This document shows, piece by piece, positions 7,222 through 14,001 of a stretch of 32,177 nucleotides of DNA. Under the pieces are notes generated by a model that was given only the letters and a program-made list of their open reading frames with translations, was not told where the DNA came from and searched no databases. The stretch covers positions 1-32,177 of the forward strand of contig DATLTS010000052.1 of the NCBI GenBank assembly GCA_035533475.1, in the 5' to 3' direction. The translations under genes and the position numbers were made by a program. Numbering within the stretch: position 1 is the first letter of the stretch; each line of letters starts with the position of its first letter. The stretch is from Mycobacteriales bacterium. GTDB taxonomy: Bacteria; Actinomycetota; Actinomycetes; DATLTS01.

Positions 7222-7743
7222 TCAGAGTGCCTCAAGCGTCGCTGCGATGGTGCTAGTCAGCAGGAACAAATCGAAGTTTCCAGCGTCGCCGGGATCGAAC
7301 GGGACAAAGCCGAGACGGTCGCGCCACCACCGGCGCGCGACGTCGTTCAGGGCCGTCAGCACGACCGCCCTGAGAGCGGCGGATTCGTTGAGCTCCACGG
7401 CGGTGGCCAGGATGTGTTTGACGAGCTCCGTCCCAAGGCCCACACCCTCGTGCCGCTCATCCACCGCGAGCCGACCAATGAGCAGCGCTGGAATGGGGTC
7501 CGGCGCCCGCTTCGCGAGAGCTGCTGGAGCTTCCGAAACACCGATACCGGTCATCGATAGCGTCGCGTACGCGACGACCTTGTAACTCGGGTCAGCAATA
7601 ACCCAAGTTGCGGCTGTGTCTGCTCGGCGGCTCTGGCCGGCGAATTTCCGCAACCAGTCGGCGTAAGCAGGCTCAGCGCAGACGAAGTCGCGGCGGTCGT
7701 GTAGAGCGGGATCAAGGAGGCAGGGGCGGCGGTACTCAGTCAA
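7222..7743 (-). CDS. GNAT acetyltransferase toxin, TacT/AtaT-like
   Basis: A 173-residue GNAT-fold protein. The acetyl-CoA-binding region is IGRLAVDERHEGVGLGTELVKHIL (about 90-113), and the final motif is NDVARRWWRDRLGFVPF. Such toxins acetylate charged tRNAs and block translation; the paired DUF1778 antitoxin lies directly upstream and overlaps this start by 8 bp. In characterised TacT/AtaT toxins a Tyr before xxxGF is catalytic; here that position reads Trp-Trp, so activity or mechanism may differ. It ends 36 bp from the convergent ATPase fragment. Confidence 0.87.
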   Translation of the reverse strand: MTEYRRPCLLDPALHDRRDFVCAEPAYADWLRKFAGQSRRADTAATWVIADPSYKVVAYATLSMTGIGVSEAPAALAKRAPDPIPALLIGRLAVDERHEGVGLGTELVKHILATAVELNESAALRAVVLTALNDVARRWWRDRLGFVPFDPGDAGNFDLFLLTSTIAATLEAL

Positions 7744-8011
7744 GCCAGCTGAACTTCCGCGGGCGGCTCAGCGCGGATGCTAGCCGTGCGTTCACCGTCG
7801 CTGGCTCGGCGAGGGCACGCGCGAAGGCAGCCGCAGCCGCCGGCTGCAATGCGATCATGGTTCGCTCGGCGAGGATCTCCTCGGCCCTGATCTGTGCAGC
7901 CTGGAGAACGAAGGCCGACAGGTTGAGGTGCGCAGCAGCCGCCGCCTGCTCCAGGGCACGCTTTGACGCCGGGTCGACTCGAACCTGCAGCCGCTCGTCC
8001 TTCATATTCAT
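7736..8011 (-). CDS. DUF1778 (TacA-like) ribbon-helix-helix antitoxin
   Basis: A 91-residue protein. KDERLQVRVDPASKRALEQAA begins a ribbon-helix-helix fold with LNLSAFVLQAAQIRAEEIL as the second helix, matching DUF1778 antitoxins that accompany GNAT toxins. The C-terminal tail (PRKFSWLD) is the expected toxin-binding segment. ATG at 8011 is preferred over far longer upstream readings because TTGACA and an inverted repeat sit just before it. It should repress its own promoter together with the toxin. Confidence 0.87.
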   Translation of the reverse strand: MNMKDERLQVRVDPASKRALEQAAAAAHLNLSAFVLQAAQIRAEEILAERTMIALQPAAAAAFARALAEPATVNARLASALSRPRKFSWLD

Positions 8012-8046
8012 GTACTCACATTGGCAGTACAGGGGCACTTTGTCAA
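8012..8046 (-). promoter_or_regulatory. Promoter and operator of the DUF1778/GNAT module
   Basis: On the minus strand, TTGACA (8046-8041), a 17-bp spacer, and CAATGT (8023-8018) as a weak -10, then 6 nt to the ATG. The last part is an inverted repeat, GTACT-N9-AGTAC (8012-8016 / 8026-8030), which covers the -10 and the presumed transcription start, as expected for autoregulation by a ribbon-helix-helix antitoxin. Confidence 0.65.
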
Positions 8047-8150
8047 GCCCCTCGCGCTCCGGCCCGGACCGGTGCTTTCGTCGGCGCCCTGGCTTACGAC
8101 ATCCCGGGTGAGCGGCCTTTCCCCACGCGAGACTCAGGAGGGAGTCAGAC

Positions 8151-8399
8151 ATGGCAGACGTAGTGGACATCAACAGAGACATCAGCTTCACGATCGACGG
8201 CGAGCCGTTCTCGACGCGAGACCGTCGCCAGACGGCAGCCGCCCTCCTTGGCTTGGCTGGGCTTTCGCCGTCCATGTACGACCTGGGAGAGCTCCACGGG
8301 CACAGCCCACAGCCCTGCCGGTTCAAGGACTCAGACGAGGTGGAGATCCACCCAGGAGGCAGATTCGCCTCGATCCGGCAGAAGGCCGACGTCGCCTAA
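8151..8399 (+). CDS. Ubiquitin-like beta-grasp protein of the multiubiquitin type
   Basis: An 82-residue protein. ISFTIDGEPFSTRDRRQTAAALLGLAGLSP, then YDLGELHG and FKDSDEVEIHPGGRFASIR, follow the beta-grasp pattern of bacterial multiubiquitin domains (fxIDgxxf, LLxLAGlxPxxydL, Vdlxxxgxexf). These ubiquitin-like modifiers occur in operons with E1-, E2- and JAB-like proteins. Only one domain is present, with no C-terminal Gly-Gly. GGAGGGA 8 nt upstream supports the ATG. The partner gene starts at once (TAATG overlap) but is broken, and no E1 or JAB gene is in the window. Family assignment is from memory of the pattern, not a search. Confidence 0.72.
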   Translation: MADVVDINRDISFTIDGEPFSTRDRRQTAAALLGLAGLSPSMYDLGELHGHSPQPCRFKDSDEVEIHPGGRFASIRQKADVA

Positions 8400-8519
8400 T
8401 GGCGGGTCCGGTCGAGACGCTCCTCGCCGATGTAGCTGCTGCCGGATCGCCCGGGCGTGGTGCGGCAGCAGTTAGTCGTATACGAGGTGGAACCCGTCAC
8501 AGGCGGCAGGGTCGGGTAG
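8399..8519 (+). pseudogene. Broken partner gene of the ubiquitin-like protein (frameshifted, truncated)
   Basis: ATG at 8399 overlaps the previous stop. The frame reads MAGPVETLLADVAAAGSPG, then a +1 frameshift after 8455 in a CCCGGGCG run restores VVRQQLVVYEVEPVTGGRVG before a stop at 8517. The restored peptide reads like the start of the protein that commonly follows multiubiquitin genes in actinobacteria (E2-like), but this is inference. The same restored frame stays open beyond the stop to 8801 (including WQTVPTTVQPGTVVIDDGFG and WALSDDAVALQTCDRAGAY) without a motif I recognise. The gene is almost surely inactive unless there is a sequencing error. Confidence 0.5.
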
Positions 8520-8807
8520 TCCCAACCGCAGTGGCAGACCGTACCGACCACCGTCCAGCCGGGGACCGTCGTTATAGACGACGGATTCGGCGAGGGGCGA
8601 GTGATCGCGAACGGCATCTCGGTTCGATCCTGGGCGCTCTCGGACGACGCGGTCGCCCTTCAGACGTGCGATCGGGCGGGGGCTTATCGGCCGATAGTGG
8701 TGGTGGTCGTGTCGGTGCTGAGGGAGGTCCCCCCACGCGTGGCGGGGGGATCCGGGGGGCCTGTCTGCGCCGCCCTTGCTCCACTCCGTCGCACACAGTA
8801 GGAAGGA

Positions 8808-8978
8808 ATGATGGGAAAACAGGCAGCCGTCGCGCTTTACGTGGTAGCGCTGGTAGCCGTCGTGGTCGGCGTGGACGTCCTGTTCTTCCGGCATCACTTC
8901 TGGGAGCGGCTGATGGTAAACGTCGGGGTTGTCCTGGTGTTTGCCGCGTTCTATTTGAGGTTCCTGAAGCGTCCATGA
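8808..8978 (+). CDS. Small two-helix membrane protein, unknown function
   Basis: A 56-residue protein beginning MMGKQAAV. Two hydrophobic segments (about residues 6-26 and 37-51) are separated by the polar FRHHFWERL turn, and the end is basic (LRFLKRP), so both termini may face the cytoplasm. AGGAAGGA stands directly before the two ATGs; the second ATG (8811) is equally possible. It lies just after the broken ubiquitin-associated gene. The sense and clean hydrophobic pattern argue for a real gene; I know no function. Confidence 0.65.
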   Translation: MMGKQAAVALYVVALVAVVVGVDVLFFRHHFWERLMVNVGVVLVFAAFYLRFLKRP

Positions 8979-9050
8979 GCGCAGCTGCCGCAATGCGCTC
9001 ACCCAGCTCCACGGTGATCGCCAGTGAGGCGATCGAGAACGCCAGCTTGG

Positions 9051-9920
9051 TTACACGGGCCCGGCCGGCGCCCCGAAGTCGGCCAGCGCGTCGTCGTCGA
9101 GCGAGATCGAGCCGGTCGCCAGGTTCTCGGCCAGGTGCACGAGGGAGCGGGTGCCCGGGATGAGCAGGACGTTCGGGGCGCTCGCGAGCAGCCAGGCGAG
9201 CGCGACCTGGGACGCGGTCGCCCCGAGCCGGGCCGCGACGGCGGTTACCACCGGGTCGGTGAGCACCCGGTTCTGCCCGCCGAACGCAGACCCGAGCGGG
9301 AAGAACGGCACGAATGCTATCGAGCGCTCCCGGCACGCCTCGAGCACCGGCCAGGAGGCCCGGTCCACGACGTTGAGCGGGTTCTGCACGCAGGCGATCT
9401 CCGTCCGGGCGAGCACGTGCTCGAACTGCTCGAGGGAGACGTTGCTCACCCCGACGCCGCCGATGAGCCCCTCGTCCCGCATCGCCGCCATCGCGTCGAG
9501 CCGCTCGTCGAGCTCCGGGGTGACCGGGCCGGGCTCGTGCAGCCGGAGGTTGACCGCGGCGAGGGTGTCGACCCCGAGGCTGCGCAGGTTCGCCTCGACA
9601 CCGGCGCGCAGCTCGGCCGGGCTGTTCGCCGGCAGCCAGGCGCCCTTCTCGTCCCGGCGGGCGCCCACCTTGCTCACCAGGGCCAGGCCCTCCGGATAGG
9701 GGTGCAGGGCGGCCCGGATGAGCTCGTTGGCGACGTCCGGCCCGTAGTACTGGGCGGTGTCGATGTGGTCCACCCCGGCGTCCACGGCCGCGCGGAGCAC
9801 GGCGATCGCCTCGTCCCGGTCCACCGGCGGGCCGAACACTCCGGGCCCCGGCAGCTGCATGGCGCCGAACCCCATCCGGTGCACGGTCCGGCTGCCGAGC
9901 GGGAAGGTCGAGGCCGCCAC
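9051..9920 (-). CDS. Aldo/keto reductase family oxidoreductase
   Basis: A 289-residue NADPH-dependent aldo/keto reductase with a TIM-barrel layout. The tetrad is visible: D54 (DHIDTAQYYG), Y59, K84 (LVSKVG) and H128 (NLRLHEPG). Further family marks are IGGVGVSNVSLEQFE, VQNPLNVVD, and the C-terminal cofactor segment LLIPGTRSLVHLAENL. It reduces aldehydes or ketones in the cytosol; the substrate is unknown. It is flanked by the small membrane protein gene (tail to tail) and, upstream, by a 91-bp repeat that carries the end of a relE gene, so it may occupy a site of past rearrangement. Confidence 0.93.
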   Translation of the reverse strand: MAASTFPLGSRTVHRMGFGAMQLPGPGVFGPPVDRDEAIAVLRAAVDAGVDHIDTAQYYGPDVANELIRAALHPYPEGLALVSKVGARRDEKGAWLPANSPAELRAGVEANLRSLGVDTLAAVNLRLHEPGPVTPELDERLDAMAAMRDEGLIGGVGVSNVSLEQFEHVLARTEIACVQNPLNVVDRASWPVLEACRERSIAFVPFFPLGSAFGGQNRVLTDPVVTAVAARLGATASQVALAWLLASAPNVLLIPGTRSLVHLAENLATGSISLDDDALADFGAPAGPV

Positions 9921-9976
9921 ACCCGCGAATCTACGCGACGGTCCGGGTGTTCACCGGGCCGCGACCGAGCCACGTC

Positions 9977-10067
9977 TCAACCATCGTGCCGACGTCTACA
10001 GGCGTGGCAAGCGGTAGCAGCGATTCCCGGGTGCTCCTCGGCCTGGCCAGAGGAGCGAAGGACCCGG
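9977..10067 (+). repeat. 91-bp direct repeat, copy A: relE 3' end and hairpin
   Basis: 89 of 91 bases match 14521-14611. The first 42 bp encode NHRADVYRRGKR-stop, the last residues of the RelE toxin found intact at 14280-14561, and the rest is its downstream hairpin region (GCTCCTC 10033-10039 with GAGGAGC 10050-10056). No other part of relE precedes it here; the identity stops sharply at both ends. Confidence 0.88.
10033..10056 (+). terminator. Hairpin, possible terminator (copy A)
   Basis: GCTCCTC pairs with GAGGAGC, and the 10-nt interval contains GGCC-T-GGCC, so the stem may be longer. No U-run follows, so a terminator role is only plausible. The same hairpin follows the intact relE. Confidence 0.4.
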
Positions 10068-10132
10068 TGTTGGCGCGCGGCGACCTTCGGGAGCGGCAGG
10101 TTGCGGAGTCGGTGGCCTTACGCTTCTAGCCC

Positions 10133-10492
10133 ATGGGTATTGAATGGGAGCAGACGATCATCGACTCCGATGACCCGGTTGCACTTGGGCAATGGTGGAG
10201 AAACGCGCTGGGCTGGGAGGTGGTCAATGACGCCTCCGACGAGTTCGAAATTCGGCCGAGTGTGGACCATCTCCCCGGACTGCTGTTTGCAGCCGTCCCC
10301 GAAGGCAAGTCCGTGAAGAATCGCTTGCATCTCGATTTCCGACCGGACGATCAGGATGCCGAGGTCAAGCGACTGCTCGAGCTGGGCGCAGTCCTGACTG
10401 ATGTCGGGCAACGCGAACAGTCGTGGGTTGTGCTGGCGGATCCCGAGGGCAACGAGTTCTGCATTCTCCGGTCAAAGGATCCAGGCACCTAG
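10133..10492 (+). CDS. VOC (glyoxalase/bleomycin-resistance-like) protein
   Basis: A 119-residue protein with one vicinal-oxygen-chelate domain: DSDDPVALGQWWRNALGWEV, then KNRLHLDFRPDDQDAEVKRLLELGA, and VVLADPEGNEFCIL. These match the two beta-alpha-beta-beta-beta halves of actinobacterial glyoxalase-like proteins, in which the His of LHLDF and the Glu of GNEFC often bind a metal. Substrate unknown. TACGCT eight nt before the ATG may be a leaderless -10 box. It follows directly after repeat copy A. Confidence 0.88.
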   Translation: MGIEWEQTIIDSDDPVALGQWWRNALGWEVVNDASDEFEIRPSVDHLPGLLFAAVPEGKSVKNRLHLDFRPDDQDAEVKRLLELGAVLTDVGQREQSWVVLADPEGNEFCILRSKDPGT

Positions 10493-10624
10493 CCGGCGTC
10501 GTCGGTGGGTCGACCAAAGCGCCGGAGGGCGATTATCGGGCGCTCCGAGTGGCGGGGTAGACGCACCGCTAGCCAGCGATAGAGGTCGGGTCACCCGTGC
10601 CAGTGGAGCTGCATCCCAACCTGG

Positions 10625-10650
10625 TACCGTCACCTGCTGTGAGCACACAG
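10625..10650 (+). promoter_or_regulatory. -10 box and inverted repeat at RHH antitoxin start
   Basis: TACCGT (10625-10630) lies 8 nt before the GTG at 10639. An inverted repeat, CTGTG-AGCA-CACAG (10637-10650), begins at the start codon. Both suit a leaderless autoregulated TA promoter; no clear -35 box is seen. Confidence 0.45.
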
Positions 10651-10878
10651 ATCGCCGTCCGCTTGCCCGATGAGCTTGTGGCCTACGTCGATGAGGCGGT
10701 GGCGTCCGGTCGGGTCAAGAGCCGCGCCGAATTGGTCACCCGACTCATCGAACGTGACGCTCGCCGGCAGCGGGCTGAAGAGGATCTGCAACGGCTGGCC
10801 GAGCAAGGGGCGCTCGACGATGACGAGCTGCTGGCCATCGTCAAATCCGCGTCGGCGACCGCGCTTCCGATTGATTGA
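10639..10878 (+). CDS. Ribbon-helix-helix antitoxin paired with MazF
   Basis: A 79-residue protein. STQIAVRLPDELVAYVDEAV then VKSRAELVTRLIERDARR is a ribbon-helix-helix domain; the tail LAEQGALDDDELLAIVKSA is acidic, as in antitoxins that block MazF. The frame is open upstream to 10597, but GTG at 10639 is preferred for its distance from the -10 box and because the RHH strand then begins at residue 3. The stop overlaps the toxin ATG by one base (TGATG). Confidence 0.88.
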   Translation: MSTQIAVRLPDELVAYVDEAVASGRVKSRAELVTRLIERDARRQRAEEDLQRLAEQGALDDDELLAIVKSASATALPID

Positions 10879-11177
10879 TGCGACCCATCCATTGGGCCAT
10901 GCTGGACAAGCGTCGGCCGGTGCTCGTCCTCACGCGCGAGATCATGGTCGGGCGGATGTCCACGGTCGCCGTGGCTCCCATAACGTCCACGGTTCATGAG
11001 ATCGCGACCGAGATCCTCGTCGGCAGGCCCAACGGGTTGGCTCAGGACTCGGCCATCAAGTGTGATCAGATCGTCAGCATCCCCGTTGATCAGCTCCATG
11101 AGCGCTGCGGGTGGCTGTTGGATGCGCAGGAACTGGCCCTGCACGACGCCATCCAAGCCGCCTTCGACCTCGTGTGA
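10878..11177 (+). CDS. MazF/PemK-like endoribonuclease toxin
   Basis: A 99-residue MazF-fold protein. KRRPVLVLTREIMVG, VAVAPITSTVHEI, NGLAQDSAIKCDQIVSIPVDQL and LHDAIQAAFDL follow the family order, including the conserved Pro after RR and the S/T-x-I-x-C-D-Q strand. MazF toxins cut single-stranded mRNA at short sequences. A TTG three bases before the ATG at 10878 gives a one-residue-longer form. It is coupled to the RHH antitoxin rather than to an AbrB-fold MazE, which is common in actinobacteria. Confidence 0.92.
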   Translation: MRPIHWAMLDKRRPVLVLTREIMVGRMSTVAVAPITSTVHEIATEILVGRPNGLAQDSAIKCDQIVSIPVDQLHERCGWLLDAQELALHDAIQAAFDLV

Positions 11178-11347
11178 CCGCCGCGCCTATCTGCGTTCCC
11201 GGGCGATCTGGGGGAGTGAGCGGAGAGCGCTCAGTCCGGCGATAGTGCGCGGCCTCGCGGCTGCTCGGTGCGCTTTGAACGGTCGGTTACCCACCCCGTT
11301 CGGGGAGGGCGATCTTGACGGGAGCGTTCGCAGAGCGCCCAGCGTCC

Positions 11348-11965
11348 TTACGGAATCACAGAGCCTTGCCGGGATAGCGGCAGGTTCGGCATCTCGCTCA
11401 GCGCTTTCTTGTGGATCACTTTCGCGAAATATCCTGCGCCGAACTCGAGGCACAGCAGCACATACCAGAACTGCCCGGCGTCCGTCATACGATCAAGCCG
11501 CACGTCACTCATGGCCTTCTTCATGGACAGCTTGGCGAAGTATCCGGCTCCGAAGTAGACACACAGCAAGACATACCAGGACTGCTCGGCGTTTGTCTGC
11601 TGCCCGAAGCCGGCCTCGCTCAGTGCCTTCTTGACGGGCACTTTCGCCAGGTACCCGGATCCGAAGGCGATGCATTCGACCACATACCAGATTCGTTCCC
11701 ACTCGGTCATCTCGGCCAGCCCGACATCGCTGAGCGCCTTCTTGGTGGGGATCTTCGCGAAGTATCCGACTCCGAAGTCGATGCACTGGAGGACATACCA
11801 GAACTGCTCGGCGCCCGTAAGTGGAAACGCGCGCTGGCGCGGAACGGGAGCCACAGGCTGGGAGTGGGCGGGCGCAATCGGCGCCGGGGGGCTGGGTTGA
11901 GCGCCTTCCGGGATTGGGGATCCTGCCCGCTCCGCCGGAAGTCCAGAACTGTCTCCGGACGTCAC
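11348..11965 (-). CDS. Four-repeat WYVL..KKALS protein, unknown function
   Basis: A 205-residue protein. A Pro-rich N-terminal region (about 1-50) precedes four tandem units of 37 residues (about 53-89, 90-126, 127-163, 164-196) with the consensus E-Q-x-W-Y-V-L-x-C-I-x-F-G-x-G-Y-F-A-K, then K-K-A-L-S. Each unit has one Cys, an invariant WYV and a KKA turn; units are as hydrophobic as a re-entrant or amphipathic helix but are broken by Gly and Lys. I recall this repeat in other actinobacterial hypothetical proteins but know no function. GTG start with AGGAGGAG 2 to 9 nt upstream is well supported. The repeat is visible in DNA with a 111-bp period. Confidence 0.82.
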   Translation of the reverse strand: MTSGDSSGLPAERAGSPIPEGAQPSPPAPIAPAHSQPVAPVPRQRAFPLTGAEQFWYVLQCIDFGVGYFAKIPTKKALSDVGLAEMTEWERIWYVVECIAFGSGYLAKVPVKKALSEAGFGQQTNAEQSWYVLLCVYFGAGYFAKLSMKKAMSDVRLDRMTDAGQFWYVLLCLEFGAGYFAKVIHKKALSEMPNLPLSRQGSVIP

Positions 11966-12435
11966 ATCTCCTCCTGGGGTTATCGGGCTGGGTGCGCGAG
12001 GCCATCATCGCCCCAAAAGCCTGGTTTGTCCTCAGCCAAGATCGAGACAGCGCCGATCCATAGCCACGGATGTTCTGACCGGCAGCTGCTGATACCGCCC
12101 TCATCGAGGGCAATGGCCAGCGTGAGCGTGTCCGCCACCGTGGCCGGCTGGACGATAGCGGCCTTGCTGGTCGAGCGCGAGCGGCCGCTTGCCCGTTTCT
12201 CGGCCGCCGACGCGATCCAGCGCGCTCACCTGCGCGCCGCCTGATCAGCTCGGTGCGGCAATTCCCCAGGTTCGGTCGGCGCGCGGCACAGGACCGCCCA
12301 TCCCGGACGCTCTTGACATCGCTGGGTCGCGCCCTGGTGCCGGCGATCCGCGGACGGAGCCTTGCCGTAGTCCCCTGTCGGTTAGGCCGGCTCACGGCCC
12401 GCGCCGGCGACTCAGGCTGACCGACTTTGGTTCGC
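11966..12435. other. Intergenic stretch without a supported gene
   Basis: About 470 bp between the divergent WYVL-repeat gene and the second ArsR operon. Reading frames at 12115-12244 (plus) and others exist, but none has a ribosome site, promoter or known motif. Confidence 0.45.
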
Positions 12436-12482
12436 TTGCGCTCGACCAACGTGGCTGCTAACGTACAACCCAATGGTTGTAC
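12436..12482 (+). promoter_or_regulatory. Promoter and perfect palindromic operator of the second ArsR operon
   Basis: TTGCGC (12436-12441), a 17-bp spacer, TAACGT (12459-12464), then 8 nt to ATG at 12473. An 8-bp perfect inverted repeat, GTACAACC-CAAT-GGTTGTAC (12463-12482), starts in the -10 box and runs past the start codon, so bound repressor would cover both the promoter and the initiation codon. The -35 box and spacing equal those of the operon at 2278. Confidence 0.75.
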
Positions 12483-12820
12483 ATAGTCGGATGGCCAGCG
12501 ACGCGGATGGCATCTTCCGCGCACTGGCGGACGCCACCCGGCGCGACATCCTGGTGAAGGCGATCCAGCGTGAGCAATCCGTCTCGGCCCTCGCCCGACG
12601 CTACGACATGAGTTTTGCAGCCGTCCAGAAGCACGTGGCGGTGCTCGAGCGAGCCCGACTCGTCACGAAGCAGCGGCGCGGCCGAGAACAGATCGTGCAT
12701 GCCAACACGGCGCCGCTGCGCCAAGTCGCCGAGCTCCTCAGCAGCTACGAGGAGTTATGGATCCAACGCGCCACTCGGATTGCCGACATCTTGGTCGGCG
12801 AGGAAGGAAGCCCCCGATGA
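12473..12820 (+). CDS. ArsR-type winged-helix repressor
   Basis: A 115-residue protein with FRALADATRRDILVKAI (first helix), QSVSALARRYDMSFAAVQKHVAVLERARLV (helix-turn-helix) and KQRRGREQIVHANTAPLRQVAELL (wing and dimer helix). No CxC metal site. ATG at 12473 is inside the palindrome and fits a leaderless transcript; ATG at 12491 is the alternative (109 residues). The end overlaps the SRPBCC gene by 4 bp (ATGA). The family, gene order and promoter repeat the arrangement at 2.3-3.2 kb. Confidence 0.9.
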   Translation: MVVHSRMASDADGIFRALADATRRDILVKAIQREQSVSALARRYDMSFAAVQKHVAVLERARLVTKQRRGREQIVHANTAPLRQVAELLSSYEELWIQRATRIADILVGEEGSPR

Positions 12821-13311
12821 CAGTCATCCGCACCACCAAGGACGTCGCCACCCTTACCCTCACCCTCGTCGCCGAGTTCGACGCGCCCCCCGAGCGGGTT
12901 TGGCAGGTGTGGGAAGACCCGCGAAAGCTTGAGCGCTGGTGGGGACCGCCGACCTTCCCCGCCACCTTCACGCGACACGACTTCGTTGTCGGCGGGCAGT
13001 CCCGCTACTCCATGACCGGTCCGGACGGCGAGGCCCCCCGCGGTTGGTGGCGGATCGACGCCATCGACAGACCACACCGACTTGACTTTGCCAATGGACT
13101 GGCCGGTGACGACGGCGAACCTATGCCGGGCATCCCACCGATGGCGGGCTACGTCACCTTCGAATCCACCGACGCGGGAACTCGGATGACCGCCATCACC
13201 CACTTCACTGACGCCCAGCAAATGGAGACGATGCTTGGCATGGGCATGCACGAAGGCATGACTCAGGCAATCGGCCAAATCGACGAGCTGCTGGCCTCCG
13301 CGCCAGTCTGA
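12817..13311 (+). CDS. SRPBCC (AHSA1-like) domain protein
   Basis: A 164-residue AHSA1-type START-like protein. LTLTLVAEFDAPPERVWQVWEDPRKLERWWGPPTFPATF is the family signature; further marks are GGWW-like PRGWWRIDAID, GYVTFESTDAGTRMTAITHF and the closing helix GMHEGMTQAIGQIDELL. It binds an unknown hydrophobic ligand, probably relevant to the signal sensed by the coupled ArsR repressor. Unlike the first operon, no third gene follows. Confidence 0.9.
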   Translation: MTVIRTTKDVATLTLTLVAEFDAPPERVWQVWEDPRKLERWWGPPTFPATFTRHDFVVGGQSRYSMTGPDGEAPRGWWRIDAIDRPHRLDFANGLAGDDGEPMPGIPPMAGYVTFESTDAGTRMTAITHFTDAQQMETMLGMGMHEGMTQAIGQIDELLASAPV

Positions 13312-13440
13312 CCGCATCCCCCACACCACTGGCTCAGCAGCGGACCGCCCGGGTGCAGCCGAAACAGGGCGCCCGGAGCACCACCAGCCTGCCCCCCCAG
13401 GCGCTCTCGGCGCGGGTGCCTTGACCGCCCGATTAGATGA

Positions 13441-13851
13441 ATGCACATTCCAGGGGTGAGCCGGTCCTGCCTCGGCACCACTGTCACGGTGATCGTGATC
13501 GCCATGGCCATGGCCACCGCCTGCTCGAACGGCGGGGGCCCGTCCGCCACTGCGGACGGAGTACTGACCGGCACTGTGACCGGAGAAGGTGGGCCGCTGA
13601 TCGTTCAAGGGACCTCGACTCACGAGGCCGTTCCACCCGGTACACCGCAGCGCGGCACGCCGGTGAGCGCTACGAGCACCGGCGGACAGAGGTTCTCGAC
13701 GACAACCGACGCGAAGGGAAGCTACCGGCTTCGATTGCCGCCAGGCAGCTACGCGATCGACACCGGCTGCGGCCCAGGCGGCAGCCAGTCGCCTGTCGTC
13801 GTCCAGGCGGGCGACACGGTCACCCGCAACATCAGCTGCCCGATTCCGTGA
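13441..13851 (+). CDS. Putative lipoprotein with carboxypeptidase-regulatory-like fold
   Basis: A 136-residue protein. The N-terminal hydrophobic segment TTVTVIVIAMAMATAC ends in a lipobox-like MATAC (C28), which predicts export and lipid attachment. After it, a beta-rich region contains TGTVTGEGGPL and STGGQRFSTTTDAKGSYRLRLPPGSYAID, the G-x-Y-x-L-x-L-P-P-G-x-Y pattern of carboxypeptidase-regulatory-like / prealbumin-type domains, with a Cys pair (C115-ish, C133-ish) possibly bridged. Function unknown. No clear ribosome site precedes the ATG, so the start is uncertain. Confidence 0.72.
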   Translation: MHIPGVSRSCLGTTVTVIVIAMAMATACSNGGGPSATADGVLTGTVTGEGGPLIVQGTSTHEAVPPGTPQRGTPVSATSTGGQRFSTTTDAKGSYRLRLPPGSYAIDTGCGPGGSQSPVVVQAGDTVTRNISCPIP

Positions 13852-13962
13852 AACCCCAGAGCGGAGGGGCTCGTCACCACCCAACGGGATTCGCCGATCT
13901 CGGACGCTCTGGGACCGAGGCGAGACGTTCCGCAAGCCGGCGATCTCGCTCGGTTCGTGAGC

Positions 13963-14001
13963 TTGCCGGATCGAGGCAATCTGGCTATAGTTATGGCTAT
14001 G
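13963..14001 (+). promoter_or_regulatory. Promoter of the Phd/RelE module, leaderless
   Basis: TTGCCG (13963-13968), a 17-bp spacer, TATAGT (13986-13991), then 7 nt to ATG at 13999. The self-complementary CTATAG (13985-13990) and the repeated GGCTAT beside it may serve as operator half-sites. Confidence 0.65.

Noticed and set aside
8396-8617. 73-codon minus-strand frame over the broken ubiquitin-partner gene
   Set aside because: Read in the other strand the region continues the restored plus-strand frame; the Cys-containing reverse translation has no recognisable pattern.
11448-11810. 111-bp periodic repeats, considered as a CRISPR or satellite array
   Set aside because: They are diverged coding repeats of the WYVL protein.
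12115-12244. Small plus-strand frame starting MASVSVSATVAGW
   Set aside because: Some protein-like character but no ribosome site, promoter box or known motif.
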